A program made the position numbers and the translations under genes. From NCBI RefSeq assembly GCF_030463535.1, contig NC_132881.1, positions 43,061,344 through 43,125,343 of the forward strand: a stretch of 64,000 nt of DNA, in the 5' to 3' direction. Position 1 is the first letter of the stretch. Every line of letters begins with the position of its first letter. Positions 1 through 18,600 of the stretch are shown here, piece by piece. This DNA is from Salminus brasiliensis (taxonomy: Eukaryota; Chordata; Actinopteri; Characiformes; Bryconidae). The notes below the pieces were generated by a model. The model saw only the letters and a program-made list of their open reading frames with translations, was not told where the DNA came from and did not search any database.

Positions 1-190
1 CTGTCTCTACTGTCCAGGATAGTTTTTGGAGGAGCATTGCTGTGAGGATTTGATTGCCTTCTGCTGAGTGGGGCTTTATACCCCTCTTGCCCATGCCCTG
101 GATTAGGCACGGTGTCAATGGGTTTGTCTGCTCTAGAGAGTCCTATTTTATTGGCTGGATTTGGGTGTCTGGTTCTAATCACTACTGCTG
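1..190 (+). mobile_element. Fragment of Tc1/mariner-like MITE (family A)
   Basis: This stretch matches the right-hand two thirds of a repeat seen at least six more times in the window. Shared phrases are 'ctgtctctactgtccagg', 'gctgtgaggatttgattg' and 'agagagtcctattctattgg'. The left end lies outside the window and the right terminal repeat is missing or decayed. It is a non-coding remnant upstream of ZNF330. The family is assigned by comparison with the more complete copies at 22982-23522 and 58921-59413. Confidence 0.7.
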
Positions 191-8011
<7,821 letters not shown>

Positions 8012-8374
8012 AGTAGTCCAGTGCAGTAGTGCTGAATAACTATTAAAGGCTGCAAATCTGATAGAAAAACCAGTTGTATTTTTAAACCTCGCAGATCGTA
8101 ATGCTTGTTTGGTTTGGCTTTGCTATATTTGTCCAAACCTTCCCCTCCCCATAAAAGCAGAGTGTTGAAAACCTTGAGTGTCTCTCTATTGATTGCCAGG
8201 ACCGAGCTACAACAAGCATAATAGGCACTGCTTGATCAAGTCTTGGAAGCTTGCACACAGACTTCGCAGACCAACAAACAGAAGATATCATCTGTGTAGC
8301 TCTACGACTACTTTGGGCCCAGTTTCCCAAAAGCATCCCAGTGTCAAGAGCTTAAATGGTGGAGAAAGTGTTTT
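8012..8374. other. ZNF330 3' UTR and downstream spacer
   Basis: The 3' untranslated region begins after TGA, and ATTAAA at 8042-8047 is a plausible polyadenylation signal. The rest shows no recognisable gene. Confidence 0.5.
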
Positions 8375-8722
8375 GCGTGATGCTCACTCAGCCATTTAAG
8401 AATCATCTGTATGCTAAGATGCTTCAGGAATGCCAGTCCTGAGGGGTATTTGACAAAGGTGGGTTTCTTCAGTGAGCCAGATAGCATTATCCTAATGTTA
8501 AGGGGTGTTCAGTAGAATTGCCTCTCGCTTCTTCTCTCAAACCCTGCAGTGTCTTTTCTGGTTAAAGATATTCTGTAAAGTGTGGTCTGTTGTTTTATAC
8601 ATATCATTTTGGTCAGTTCAGTTATGAAGTGGATTTATGACATGAGTAAATTTTCGGAGAAGGACCACCCTTGGCCCTCAAGCTATTTATAAACCCTTGC
8701 TTCTCAGTTTAACTGAGAACAA
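8375..8722 (+). repeat. Source copy of the 340-bp segment duplicated inside Tc1
   Basis: The segment runs from 'gcgtgatgctcactcagcc' to 'aactgagaacaa'. It recurs almost unchanged at 9305-9645 and 9683-10021, both inside the Tc1-like element. This copy is outside the transposon and differs by a small indel and substitution block near 8445-8480. Confidence 0.85.
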
Positions 8723-8883
8723 ATGCCCTCTACCCCGCCTTCACTCACCACACAAAACTGTCTAGCAAATATGTATACATGTACACTGTTTGCTTAGGAA
8801 ATAGCTAGTTTGTATAGATTTGGATCCAAAGATACCTCAAAGCCTAGATACTACCAAACACAAATGTCAACATGGAGAGTTTT

Positions 8884-10850
8884 ATATACACAGTGGCTTG
8901 AAAAAGTATTCATACCATTCCACATTTTATCAACCACCAATTTAAATGTATTTTATTGAGATTTTAAGTAATAAGCGTAGAAGTGGAATGAAAATGATGC
9001 ACTGTTTTCAAACTTTTAATCAAATAAAAATCTGAAAAGTGTGATGTACAAAAGTATTCAGCCACTGAATACACAGATACACAGATAACCCTAAATAAAG
9101 GCCAGTGCAGTCATTTGCCTTCAGAAGTCACTTGATTAGTTAATAAAGTCCAGCTGTGTGTAATTTATTCTCTGTGTAATTACACCACTTCTGTGAACGC
9201 CTCAGTGGTTTGTTAGAGAACACTAGTAAACAAACAGCATCAGGAAGACCAAGGAACTCTCGGTCAAGGTTGTGGAGAAGTTTATTCAAGCCTCCCAGTG
9301 TTTAGCGTGATGCTCACTCAGCCATTTAAGAATCATCTGTATGCTAAGATGCTTCAGGAATGCCAGTCCTGAGGGGTTAGCCAGGGGTTAGTCAGTTAGC
9401 CAGATAGCATTATTCTAATTTTAAGGGGTGTTCAGTAGAATTGCCTCTCGCTTCTTCTCTCAAACCCTGCAGTGTCTTTTCTGGTTAAAGATATTCTGTA
9501 AAGTGTGGTCTGTTGTTTTATACATATCATTTTGGTCAGTTCAGTTATGAAGTGGATTTATGACATGAGTACATTTTCAGAGAAGGACCACGTCTGGCCC
9601 TCAAGCTATTTATAAACCCTTGTTTCTCAGTTTAACTGAGAACAAGGTTGTGGAGAAGTTTATCCAAGCCTCCCAGTGTTTAGCGTGATGCTCACTCAGC
9701 CATTTAAGAATCATCTGTATGCTAAGATGCTTCAGGAATGCCAGTCCTGAGGGGTTAGCCAGGGGTTAGTCAGTTAGCCAGATAGCATTATTCTAATTTT
9801 AAGGGGTGTTCAGTAGAATTGCCTCTCGCTTCTTCTCTCAAACCCTGCAGTGTCTTTTCTGGTTAAAGATATTCCGTAAAGTGTGGTCTGTTGTTTTATA
9901 CATATCATTTTGGTCAGTTCAGTTATGAAGTGGATTTATGACGAGTAAATTTTCAGAGAAGGACCACGTCTGGCCCTCAAGCTATTTAGAAACCCTTGCT
10001 TCTCAGTTTAACTGAGAACAAGGTTGTGGAGAAGTTTATCCAAAAAGTCCACACAAACTGACAGATCAAGCAAGGAGAGCACTGGTCAGAGAAGCAGCCA
10101 AGAGGCCCATGGTCACTCTGGAGAAGCTGCAGAAATCCACAGCTCAGGAGGGAGAATTTGCACTCCACAAACCTGGTCTTTATGGAAGAGTGGCAAGAAG
10201 AAAACCATTGTTGAAAGAAAGACATAAAAAGTGTTGTTTGCAGTTTGCCACACGCCATGTAGGGGACACAGCAAACATGTGGAAGAAGCTGCCGTGGTCA
10301 GATAAGACCAAAGTTGAACTTTTTGGCCTAAATGCAAAGCGCTATGTGTGGTGAAAAAGTGACACTGCTCATCAGCCTGAACACACCATCTCCACTGTGA
10401 AACATGGTGGTGGAAGCATCATGCTGTGGGGATGCTTTTCTTCAGCAGGGACAGGGAAGCTGGTCAGAGTTGATGGGAAGATGGATGGAGCTAAATACAG
10501 GGCAATCCTGGAAGAAAACCTGTTGGAAGCTGCAAAAGAGTTGAGACTGAGACAAAGATTCGCCTTCCAGCAAGACAATGACCCTAAACGTACAGCCAGA
10601 TCTATCTGTTTTGCAAAGAAGAAGGGGCAAAACTCTCAGTCTCAGTCAGTAGAGACATACCCCAAAAGAGTTGCAGCTGTAATTGCAGCCAAAGGCGGCT
10701 CTACAAAGTACTAATAATAATGCACGTCATACTTTTCAGATGTTTATTTGATTAAAATAAATTGAAACAATGTATCATTTTTATTCAACTTTACAGTTAT
10801 GTGATATTTTGTGTTGGTCTATCACTTAAAATCTTAAAACAGGTCGACAA
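8884..10850 (+). mobile_element. Broken Tc1-like transposon with host filler
   Basis: The left terminal repeat begins 'cagtggcttgaaaaagtattc', and about 150 bp of it recurs inverted at 10720-10835. The transposase is degenerate. Residues around LHKPGLYGRVARRKPLLKER, DKTKVELFGLNAKRYVW, TVKHGGGSIMLWGCFSSAG and FAFQQDNDPKRTARS are typical of Tc1 DDE enzymes. The frame is broken by a stop after KRYVW near 10355 and by loss of the C-terminal third. The 5' part is split at 9265-10021 by two tandem 376-378 bp blocks of non-transposon sequence. The outer right end is truncated. Confidence 0.88.
9266..10021 (+). repeat. Two tandem ~377-bp filler units inside Tc1
   Basis: Each unit starts with about 27 bp of transposon sequence (aaggttgtggagaagttta) followed by the 340-bp segment whose source lies at 8375-8722. 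The phrase starts at 9266, 9644 and 10020, giving periods of 378 and 376. Units differ by only a few bases, so the tandem step is younger than the insertion. Confidence 0.85.
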
Positions 10851-11833
10851 ATTCATGTCCTGGCTAGAGAGAACCCTTGGGTGTACCCTTACCTAACCTA
10901 ATCCAAAGGAACATCAAATGGATGACCTTTCATTCATTTTATTAAAACCAAAGGTATCTATGATTGGTTATAAAAACTTCTAACTACTAAAGAGTGTGCA
11001 TATTAAATATCATATATCCCTCTAGTTTAAGTAATACATTCATTTAATATCTGTTAAACATTCATTTGTAAATAAGTTGATTTGCAGAAGATGAGTGGAT
11101 GGGTGTGATTGCCTTTAATCACCCTTTCAAAATATACAAGTCTGCTTAAATTACAGTGGACAAATATTTTAACAGTTTTAATATCCAGATGCTCTGAATA
11201 TTAAATGTTTTTTTTCCCCTAAATGTAAAGATACATTACATAATCTCATGTAAAGATGCAGTACTTGTTTTATATTTTGTTGAATTGTTAAAGATGAGTT
11301 GAATCAATATGCAGTAATATCATACTAATGTAGAATTCAGAATGGTAATCTATTATATTTGTGACAGTTGTTAGAGGTGTAAATATGTTATTTTCATTCA
11401 ACATGTCACCATATTGCCTCTCGGTTTAATTAAGAAATTTATGTATTTTTTTCTTAGTATTTGTGTCTATTTACAGCAGTGGAGAAAGCTGATGTTTTAG
11501 ATAAAGCAAAGTATCCTTTGTTTTCATTTTAGTATATTTTATGTTTCTCAGTTCTTTAGAATCACATTTTTTTTACATTGTGTCAAAAAAAAAACTTTTA
11601 CATTGACCTCCACTGACCATTTAGACAGTGTTTATTTATTTATTTATTTATTATTATTAACTTTCTGGAGATGCAGATTTTTTTTGTGTGTGATATTGTC
11701 AGTTCAGTGGTTTAGTCGGTTGAATTAACACGCAGTAATATCGTATCGGTATCGATGCGGAATCGTATCGCACCGACCTGCGCTACGTGCTTTGTGGTGC
11801 GCTGTTTGCGCAACTGCTGTGGGAAGTAGCACT
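10851..11833. other. AT-rich intergenic spacer
   Basis: No gene or intact element is recognised. Short runs of T and (TTTA)n occur at 11630-11650. A segment at 11720-11780 ('atatcgtatcggtatcgatgcgg') resembles repeated 'gtatcg' motifs at 1360-1450, probably a decayed DNA transposon end. Confidence 0.5.
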
Positions 11834-11857
11834 GGAGAGAGAGAGAGAGAGAGAGCG

Positions 11858-11903
<46 letters not shown>

Positions 11904-12044
11904 AGAGAGAGAGAGAGAGAGAGAGTGAGTGGGAGTGGGAGTGAGAGAGTGAGAGAGAGTGAGTGGGAGAGAGAGAGAGAGAGAGAGAAAGAGAGTGAGT
12001 GTGAGTGAGTGTGAATGGGAGACACAGAGAGAGAGAGTGTGTGA

Positions 12045-12075
<31 letters not shown>

Positions 12076-12130
12076 TGTGAGTGAGTGGGAGAGAGAGAGA
12101 GAGAGAGAGTGAGTGTGAGTGAGTGTGAAT

Positions 12131-12163
<33 letters not shown>

Positions 12164-12222
12164 TGAGTGTGTGTGAGTGAGTGTGAGTGGGAGAGAGAGA
12201 GAGAGAGAGAGAGTGTGTGTGA

Positions 12223-12253
<31 letters not shown>

Positions 12254-12353
12254 TGAGTGTGAGTGAGTGTGAGTGGGAGAGAGAGAGAGAGAGAGAGTGT
12301 GTGAGTGTGAGTGAGTGTGAGTGAGTGTGAGTGGGAGAGAGAGAGAGAGAGAG
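11834..12353 (+). repeat. Long GA-rich microsatellite upstream of IL15
   Basis: About 520 bp is almost wholly GA, with interspersed GTGA, GTGT and rare GCGA blocks. Nearly all bases on this strand are purines, broken mainly by T in 'gtgagtgtga'. It ends about 70 bp before the first upstream AUG of the IL15 leader. The 205-residue Ser/Leu/His open frame on the other strand is a repeat artefact. Confidence 0.97.
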
Positions 12354-12370
12354 CAGTAAAGTGAAAGCGT
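12354..12370 (+). promoter_or_regulatory. Possible IRF-type element
   Basis: The bases 'agtaaagtgaaagcg' contain AAAGTGAAAG, which fits the AANNGAAA core bound by interferon regulatory factors. It lies just after the GA tract and upstream of the IL15 coding start. Mammalian IL15 promoters carry an IRF element, which makes the match plausible but not proven. Single short motifs occur by chance. Confidence 0.35.
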
Positions 12371-12423
12371 CCCTGCTGGACTCTCAGGGCGGAGTGTCAC
12401 TCCTCACTGTTTACTCTGAGGGA

Positions 12424-12640
12424 ATGAATTTGGTGAGGAGATGCCTTCATTCAGAAGTCAGACCTCATGGATTCCTTGAGAAGGCGTGATCTTCTTCACG
12501 TGGAAGCTGTGCCGGAGGCAGACCTCCTCTGTTTCATTACCTGACTTTTTTTTTTCATCCCGGACTTTGGCATGATGACAAAATGTGATCCGGAGCTGCG
12601 TTCGTGGTTACATGACCACCCAGTAATTTTGCGCCGATGA
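12424..12640 (+). promoter_or_regulatory. Cluster of upstream ORFs in the IL15 leader
   Basis: Upstream AUGs open short frames at 12424-12489 (21 aa), 12441-12479 (12 aa), 12467-12544 (25 aa), 12572-12640 (22 aa), 12583-12588 (AUG-stop) and 12612-12626 (4 aa). The 12572 frame ends with TGA overlapping the cytokine start ATG as ATGA. None is in frame with IL15. Multiple upstream AUGs are a known brake on mammalian IL15 translation. The transcription start is not visible, so how many lie in the mRNA is unknown. Confidence 0.6.
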
Positions 12641-15600
12641 CCATCCTGCTGCCCTTCTACTTAGTCTTGGTCTTGGGATTTTGGAGTAAGCCCAGAAAGC
12701 ACAGATCAAAGGTAGGCGAGCGCTGAGGCGCGACTGCTGTTTACGCGTGGAGCGGTTTCTGCTGGAGGACTGAGCCATAAAAACGTTGACATGACCTGAT
12801 GTGTTAATGGTGGAGCTTTAACATCTCCTGTGTTGTTCTATAATAGCTGCTAAACGAACCACCAAACTGGACCTTTTCCACTACTGTCTAGAACCACCCC
12901 TGCTGAGAGTGTAGCCTGCTCTGTAATGGAGCATTTCTGGGGAATTAGGGCCCTCCACCAAAGAGCCCATAGTTCTTCTCCCAGTTGAAACCAGCGAAAC
13001 CATTGTGGTGTGTGCATCTGATTACTCTTTAAACTGGTGGCTGTGAAGGTTTTCAGTCATGCGTCCAAAGCCATGCTCGTAGTGTAGTACAATGGGAGTG
13101 GAGTGCCATGCTGAATACCAGCCTGAATAGTAGGTCATAGGAAGCACAAGCAGGTACCTCGCCATAAGCAGTGCGTTCATCAGTATAGCAGGTATAGTCA
13201 GTGGGGTTTGGACAGTGAGAGTGCAGTGTCAGGTAACAGTAGACCTACACTTTGACCCACGGTGTCCAGATTATAACGATAAGCCATTTATTACTGATTA
13301 CTGATTAAAATCCATATTCCACTTTTGCGCTTTCTGTGCGCCTAGTCATCACCAAAGCCCACGCATAGATCTAATCGCTTTCTAATCCTGACGCAGATGT
13401 TTTTCCCTCTGTTTTATACTTTCGGTTTCGAAACTGCAGCCCTGCACCTACGTAATGTGTCAGGAACGCCAGCGTGTTGCTTTCCAGTCAGATATGGCTC
13501 TGGAGGGCACGTCCTTGCTGGGAGATCTGATCCAGGACATATGCAGCTTTAGCTTTTGGCTGGTTTCAGTCGTGGTCTCAAGCTGGTCAACCTGGGAAAA
13601 ACACACCCAGTGCTGGTTAAGCAGAGGTTGATGGTTTAGCAGGACTATTAACATGAAGCTGGTTGTACTGGTTGAATAGTTCTGTCATGCTTGTGGATCA
13701 GCATGGTCTTAAAGGTAATGCTGTTAAACTATCTTTGTTTAATTGGTCATATTGGTTGAACAGTTGTGTCGGTCATTCTTGTAGACGAACATGGTCACGC
13801 TGGTCATGCTGGCCAACTGGTGTGGACATGCTGTTTATGGTTGTGGATCGCATGGTCATGATGGTCTTGCTGGTCTTGCTGGTTGACCAGCTTGGTCACG
13901 CTCGTCATGCCGGTCAACTAGTGTGGTCATTCTTGTAGATGAACATGGTCATGATGGACATGCTGGTTAACCAGCTTGGTCACGCTCGTCATGCCGGTCA
14001 ACTAGTGTGGTCATTCTTGTAGATGAACATGGTCATGATGGTCATGCTGGTCAACTGGTGTGGACATGCTGTTTATGGTTGTGGATTGCATGGTCATGAT
14101 GGTCTTGCTGGTTGACCAGCTTGGTCACGCTCGTCATGCCGGTCAACTAGTGTGGTCATTCTTGTAGATGAACATGGTCATAATGGTCATGCTGGTTGAC
14201 CAGCTTGGTCATGCTCGTCATGCCGGTCAACTAGTGTGGTCATTCTTGTAGATGAACATGGTCATGATGATCATGCTGGTCATGCTGGTCAACTGGTGTG
14301 GACATGCTGTTTATGGTTGTGGATCAGCATGGTCATGATGGTCATGCTGGATGACCAGCTTGGCAATGCCGCTCAACTAGTGTGGTCATGCTGGTCATAC
14401 TGATTGAACAGTCGTGTCATGCCGGTCATGCTTGTGGATCAGCATGGTCATGATGGTTGTGCTGGTTGACCATCTTGATAATTCTGGTCATGCCGATCAA
14501 CTAGTGTAGTCATGATGGTCACCAGAGCCGGCCCAAGGCATACTCGAATTATGCGGCTGCTTAGGGCCCCAACGCCACCATGGGGCCGCCAAGAGAACCA
14601 AGATACCGTGATGAAAATGTATATATATTACAAAGCATTGAATAATAAGATGAAATGGTATTACAGAGGTACATTTATTTCTATAGTTGGCACACCAACA
14701 CTAGGCTATTCAATTCCTGCTGTTGGCTGCTGCCACAGATAATGCTAATGATAGTGGGTACATTACACACACAGTGTAGCCAATGAAATGATGAAGCTGG
14801 TGGTATGGGAGTCCCCAAATGGAAATCTGCTTAGGGCCCCATAAGGCTTGGGCCAGCCCTGATGGTCACGCTGGTTGACCAGATAAACCATCAGACTCAA
14901 ACAAAAGCATACCATATGCTGGCTAGAGCCAAGCTAGTTAACCAGCTTAACCAGCTTGACCAGCTCCAGCTGGCCAGGCTGTTTTTGTTTTTCTCAGCAG
15001 GGATGTTCCTCCGGACTCTGCTGGTTTCTAAAGTAGTGCTCTGCTCTCTTTCAGGGAACCGTGAGATGCGTGTCTCTCCACTGGTGCTTTGATAGTAACC
15101 TGGAGTACCATTTGAACACCGAGGTTTGGAATTCTTTCTTAATTCTGAGGTATACCACTCTCAAACAATAAGACATTGAATGTACTTGATGATGAACAGG
15201 GTAGGATACTGTATGTCAGGCTGAGAACATGTACTGTGCTTATTTTCTTGACTTGACTCAAAGAAGAGTAAAGGATCTAAAGATCTGACTGCGGGCTAGT
15301 CCTTTAGTAATAATGTGGGTTTTGTTGCCATGGTACCAGACATGTGCCGTATCACAGTGCTTGATAACAAGCAATACTTTTAAATAGACTCCTAATTATA
15401 AAGGTTCCTAATTGGACCCTGGCTGGGAGGATCTTTAGCTCAGGTTCTTTACACTCGCATGTCCTATTTTAAGACATGATTTTGGAAGAACTGTCCACTG
15501 AAATAAGGTTCAAAGGAAACCAAAAGCCAGAACCAAGGGGCAGGGCCTTTTCGGAAGATTTATTTTTTAAGAATATATCAAGAAAATACAGTGTTAACCC

Positions 15601-18600
15601 AGACCTGTCCCGATAATTACGCCATCGACTTATCATACAATTGCTGGAGATGGTCTCAGTCATTTTTCAATATTACCGAAATGTACACTGTACAGCGAAA
15701 TGTGTCCTCCGCATTTAACACATCTGTGGTAGTGAACACACTCAAACACTAGTGAACTAGGGGCAGTGAGTACACACACACACACACACACACACAGAGC
15801 GGTGGGCAGCCAACTCCAGCGGCCGGGGGATAAGAGAGGGTAAAGGGCCTTGCTCAAGGGCCCAACAGTGGCAGCTTGCCGAGCCCGTAAACATTTTAAT
15901 ATTATATTTCAATTCTAAAATTAAATTTCAATTATTATATTACATTATATTTACCTGTACATGTATTTGTGTATGTATTTCTGGGACAATATTTTGTCAA
16001 AAAATAAAAATAGTTATGGTGACACGCCTATGTCAACTTATCGCTGAATTGGTATAAAAATAAAAATAAAAAATAACTGAAAGTATAACATTTATTAATT
16101 AATTGATTGAATTTTGATACCTTATTCAACACAAAACAGGGTGGAAACAAAAAGCTACAGCATGTCCTGATTTTACTGGGTGTATTTAGCAAGCATACCT
16201 CTGTGTATTTTTGTTTTGCTGTGCAGCTCGGAAGAACAGATAAAAATAGTCAGAGTAACAGGAGACGGCAAGAACATCACCATGAACCGTGGGAGTTGGG
16301 GCGGATCTGCTGTGCCAGCTAACATGTCTATGTATGGGTAGCCCAACTGGGAACCAAACCAAATTTTGTCCCCAGGTTCCACACTGGCGCCACACAGGCC
16401 CATCAGGGACAGTGTTGGGACCAGGAGAAGGCTAACACGTGCCTCCAAAAAACATTTGTACAAATCCTCTAAGAGCCCAATGCCCATGTGGAGCGTACTT
16501 AGTCTATGTTCCACCCACGTGAGCCCCACACAAGCATGGCTGGAGTATGATATACCATACATACCATACATAATATTAATATGAAGTGTGTCTGTAGGAC
16601 CTTTTGTCCAAACCCAGACTCATCCATTAGACTGCCAGACACAGAAGCATGATAGGCTTCCACTGTTTATTAATACCACTCACAGCTGATGGAGGAAGAT
16701 CTATGAGGGACGAAATTTCCCCAGTTGACTTGTTGTTGCAGCGGTGTCTCCTATTACATACAGAGCCACGCTGGAGTTCAGTGAGCTCTTTAGAACCCAC
16801 ACCCATTCTTTCACTAATGTAGGTAAAGACTGCATGGCTCAGGTGCTTGATTTTATACACCTGTGGCAATAGGACTGAATCGGACACCTGAATTCAGTGT
16901 TTAAGAGGCATGTCTCAATACTTTTGTCCATATTGTTTATGTATTGGGCTCTTTTTCCAAGACTGAAAATACATGGGTAATGTCACCACCTCTACTTCCT
17001 TCTAGTGTTTTGAACAGATGCTGTCAAATAATGAGGCCGGTAAATTGCGTGTCCAGTCCAGCTGATGAATATTCACTGGTGGAGTGGACTGTGACTAGTG
17101 GGCTTACAGGAATATTACATAAGTGCTTTGCTTAATTATAGAAAGTGCTTATCTTGGGAGAGTTAGGTCCAGTAACACATTTTTTGTGATGAAGCAGTCA
17201 AGTGATTGAAGTGTAGACCTTCAGCTTTTAATTTAAGAGGTTTAACAGAAATTACATCCATGTTTCTTTTATAGTGCCTCCATTTTCACAAGCTGAGAGG
17301 TAATTGGGCAAACTAACATGATTATAAAAAGTCTGGAACCCATGGGCATCACCATATGCTGAGTTTCCCTTAACACAGCTGCTTAAGTGTTTCTGCCTCT
17401 AATTTACTGCTCAGTTATGTTTGGGTCAAGGGATTGACTCTACAAGTTTAAGAACAGCCCATGTCATTGGCTTAAGTAGCTCTTAAGTGTCTTAAGTGAG
17501 CCGTATGCTCTTTGTAGCTATCCATCTGTAGTGTGAAGCACCATCATTTATCTTTTGCAAAATTCTACGTAACGTCTATCAGCAGTCACATTCTCGGTAA
17601 ACACCAGTGACCCAATGGATCCATGCCAAAACAGTGGTTCCATTATGTTTGTCATTCCTTCTCCATACTTCATTACACCTGGAGGAGCTTTTATGACATT
17701 CCATTCTAAATCCATAGACATTAATATGGAGTACTATTAATTAATAATATTAATTACTTGTATTAATAATATTAATATAAGTAATTTTAATATGAGAAAG
17801 CTTTCTACAGGATTTTAAATGTGTCTGTAGGACTTTTTCCCATTTATCCAGAAAAACATTTGTGAGGTCAGACACTAAAGTTAGACGAGAGGGCCAGGCT
17901 TGCAATCGTAGTTCTAGTTCATTCCAAAGATGTTAGATGCTGTTGAGGTCAGAGCTCTGTTCGGGCTAGTCAGGTTCTTCCACACCAAACTCCCCCAACC
18001 ATGTCTTTATAGCCCTTGCTTTGTGCACAGTCCTCAAATTGTTTCCACAAAGTTGGGAGCCTTAGTTGTCCAGAATGTCTTGGTTTGCTGAAGCAGGAAC
18101 TGGAACAACCCTATAGCATTATCCCTCCTCCACCAAACTTTACAGCTGGCACAGTGCAGTCAGGCAGGTGACGTTCTCCTAGCATTTGCCAAACCCAGAC
18201 TTGTCCATCAGACTGCCAGATAGAGAAGCATGATACACCACTCCATCTAATGTTTGCCTTTGTGCTTGGTGATGAAAGGCTTGAATGCCATTGCTCAGCC
18301 ATTAAAACCCATGCTATGAAGCTCTTAGCGAATGGTTTTGTGCTGATGTTAATGCCAGAGGAGGTTTGACACAAGAGAGCATTGGAGACTTTCCATGTCA
18401 TTGCCTTCAGAAGCTCTTAGGTTTCTTTTGCTTTATGTTCTTGGTCGTTATCCATCTGTAGTGTGGAGCACTATCATTTAAGCTTTGCAGCATTTGACTG
18501 AATATGAGCAGAAAGTATTGCTTTATGCACTCCAGTCACATTGTTTAGGAATGCGAAGATCAAAAAGTTCCACATAGCTGCTATCAGCAGGCACATTCTT

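Noticed and set aside
11783..12400. 205-aa minus-strand open frame rich in Ser, Leu, His and Thr
   Set aside because: It is entirely the GA/GT microsatellite read in a stop-free phase; there is no domain and no splice context.
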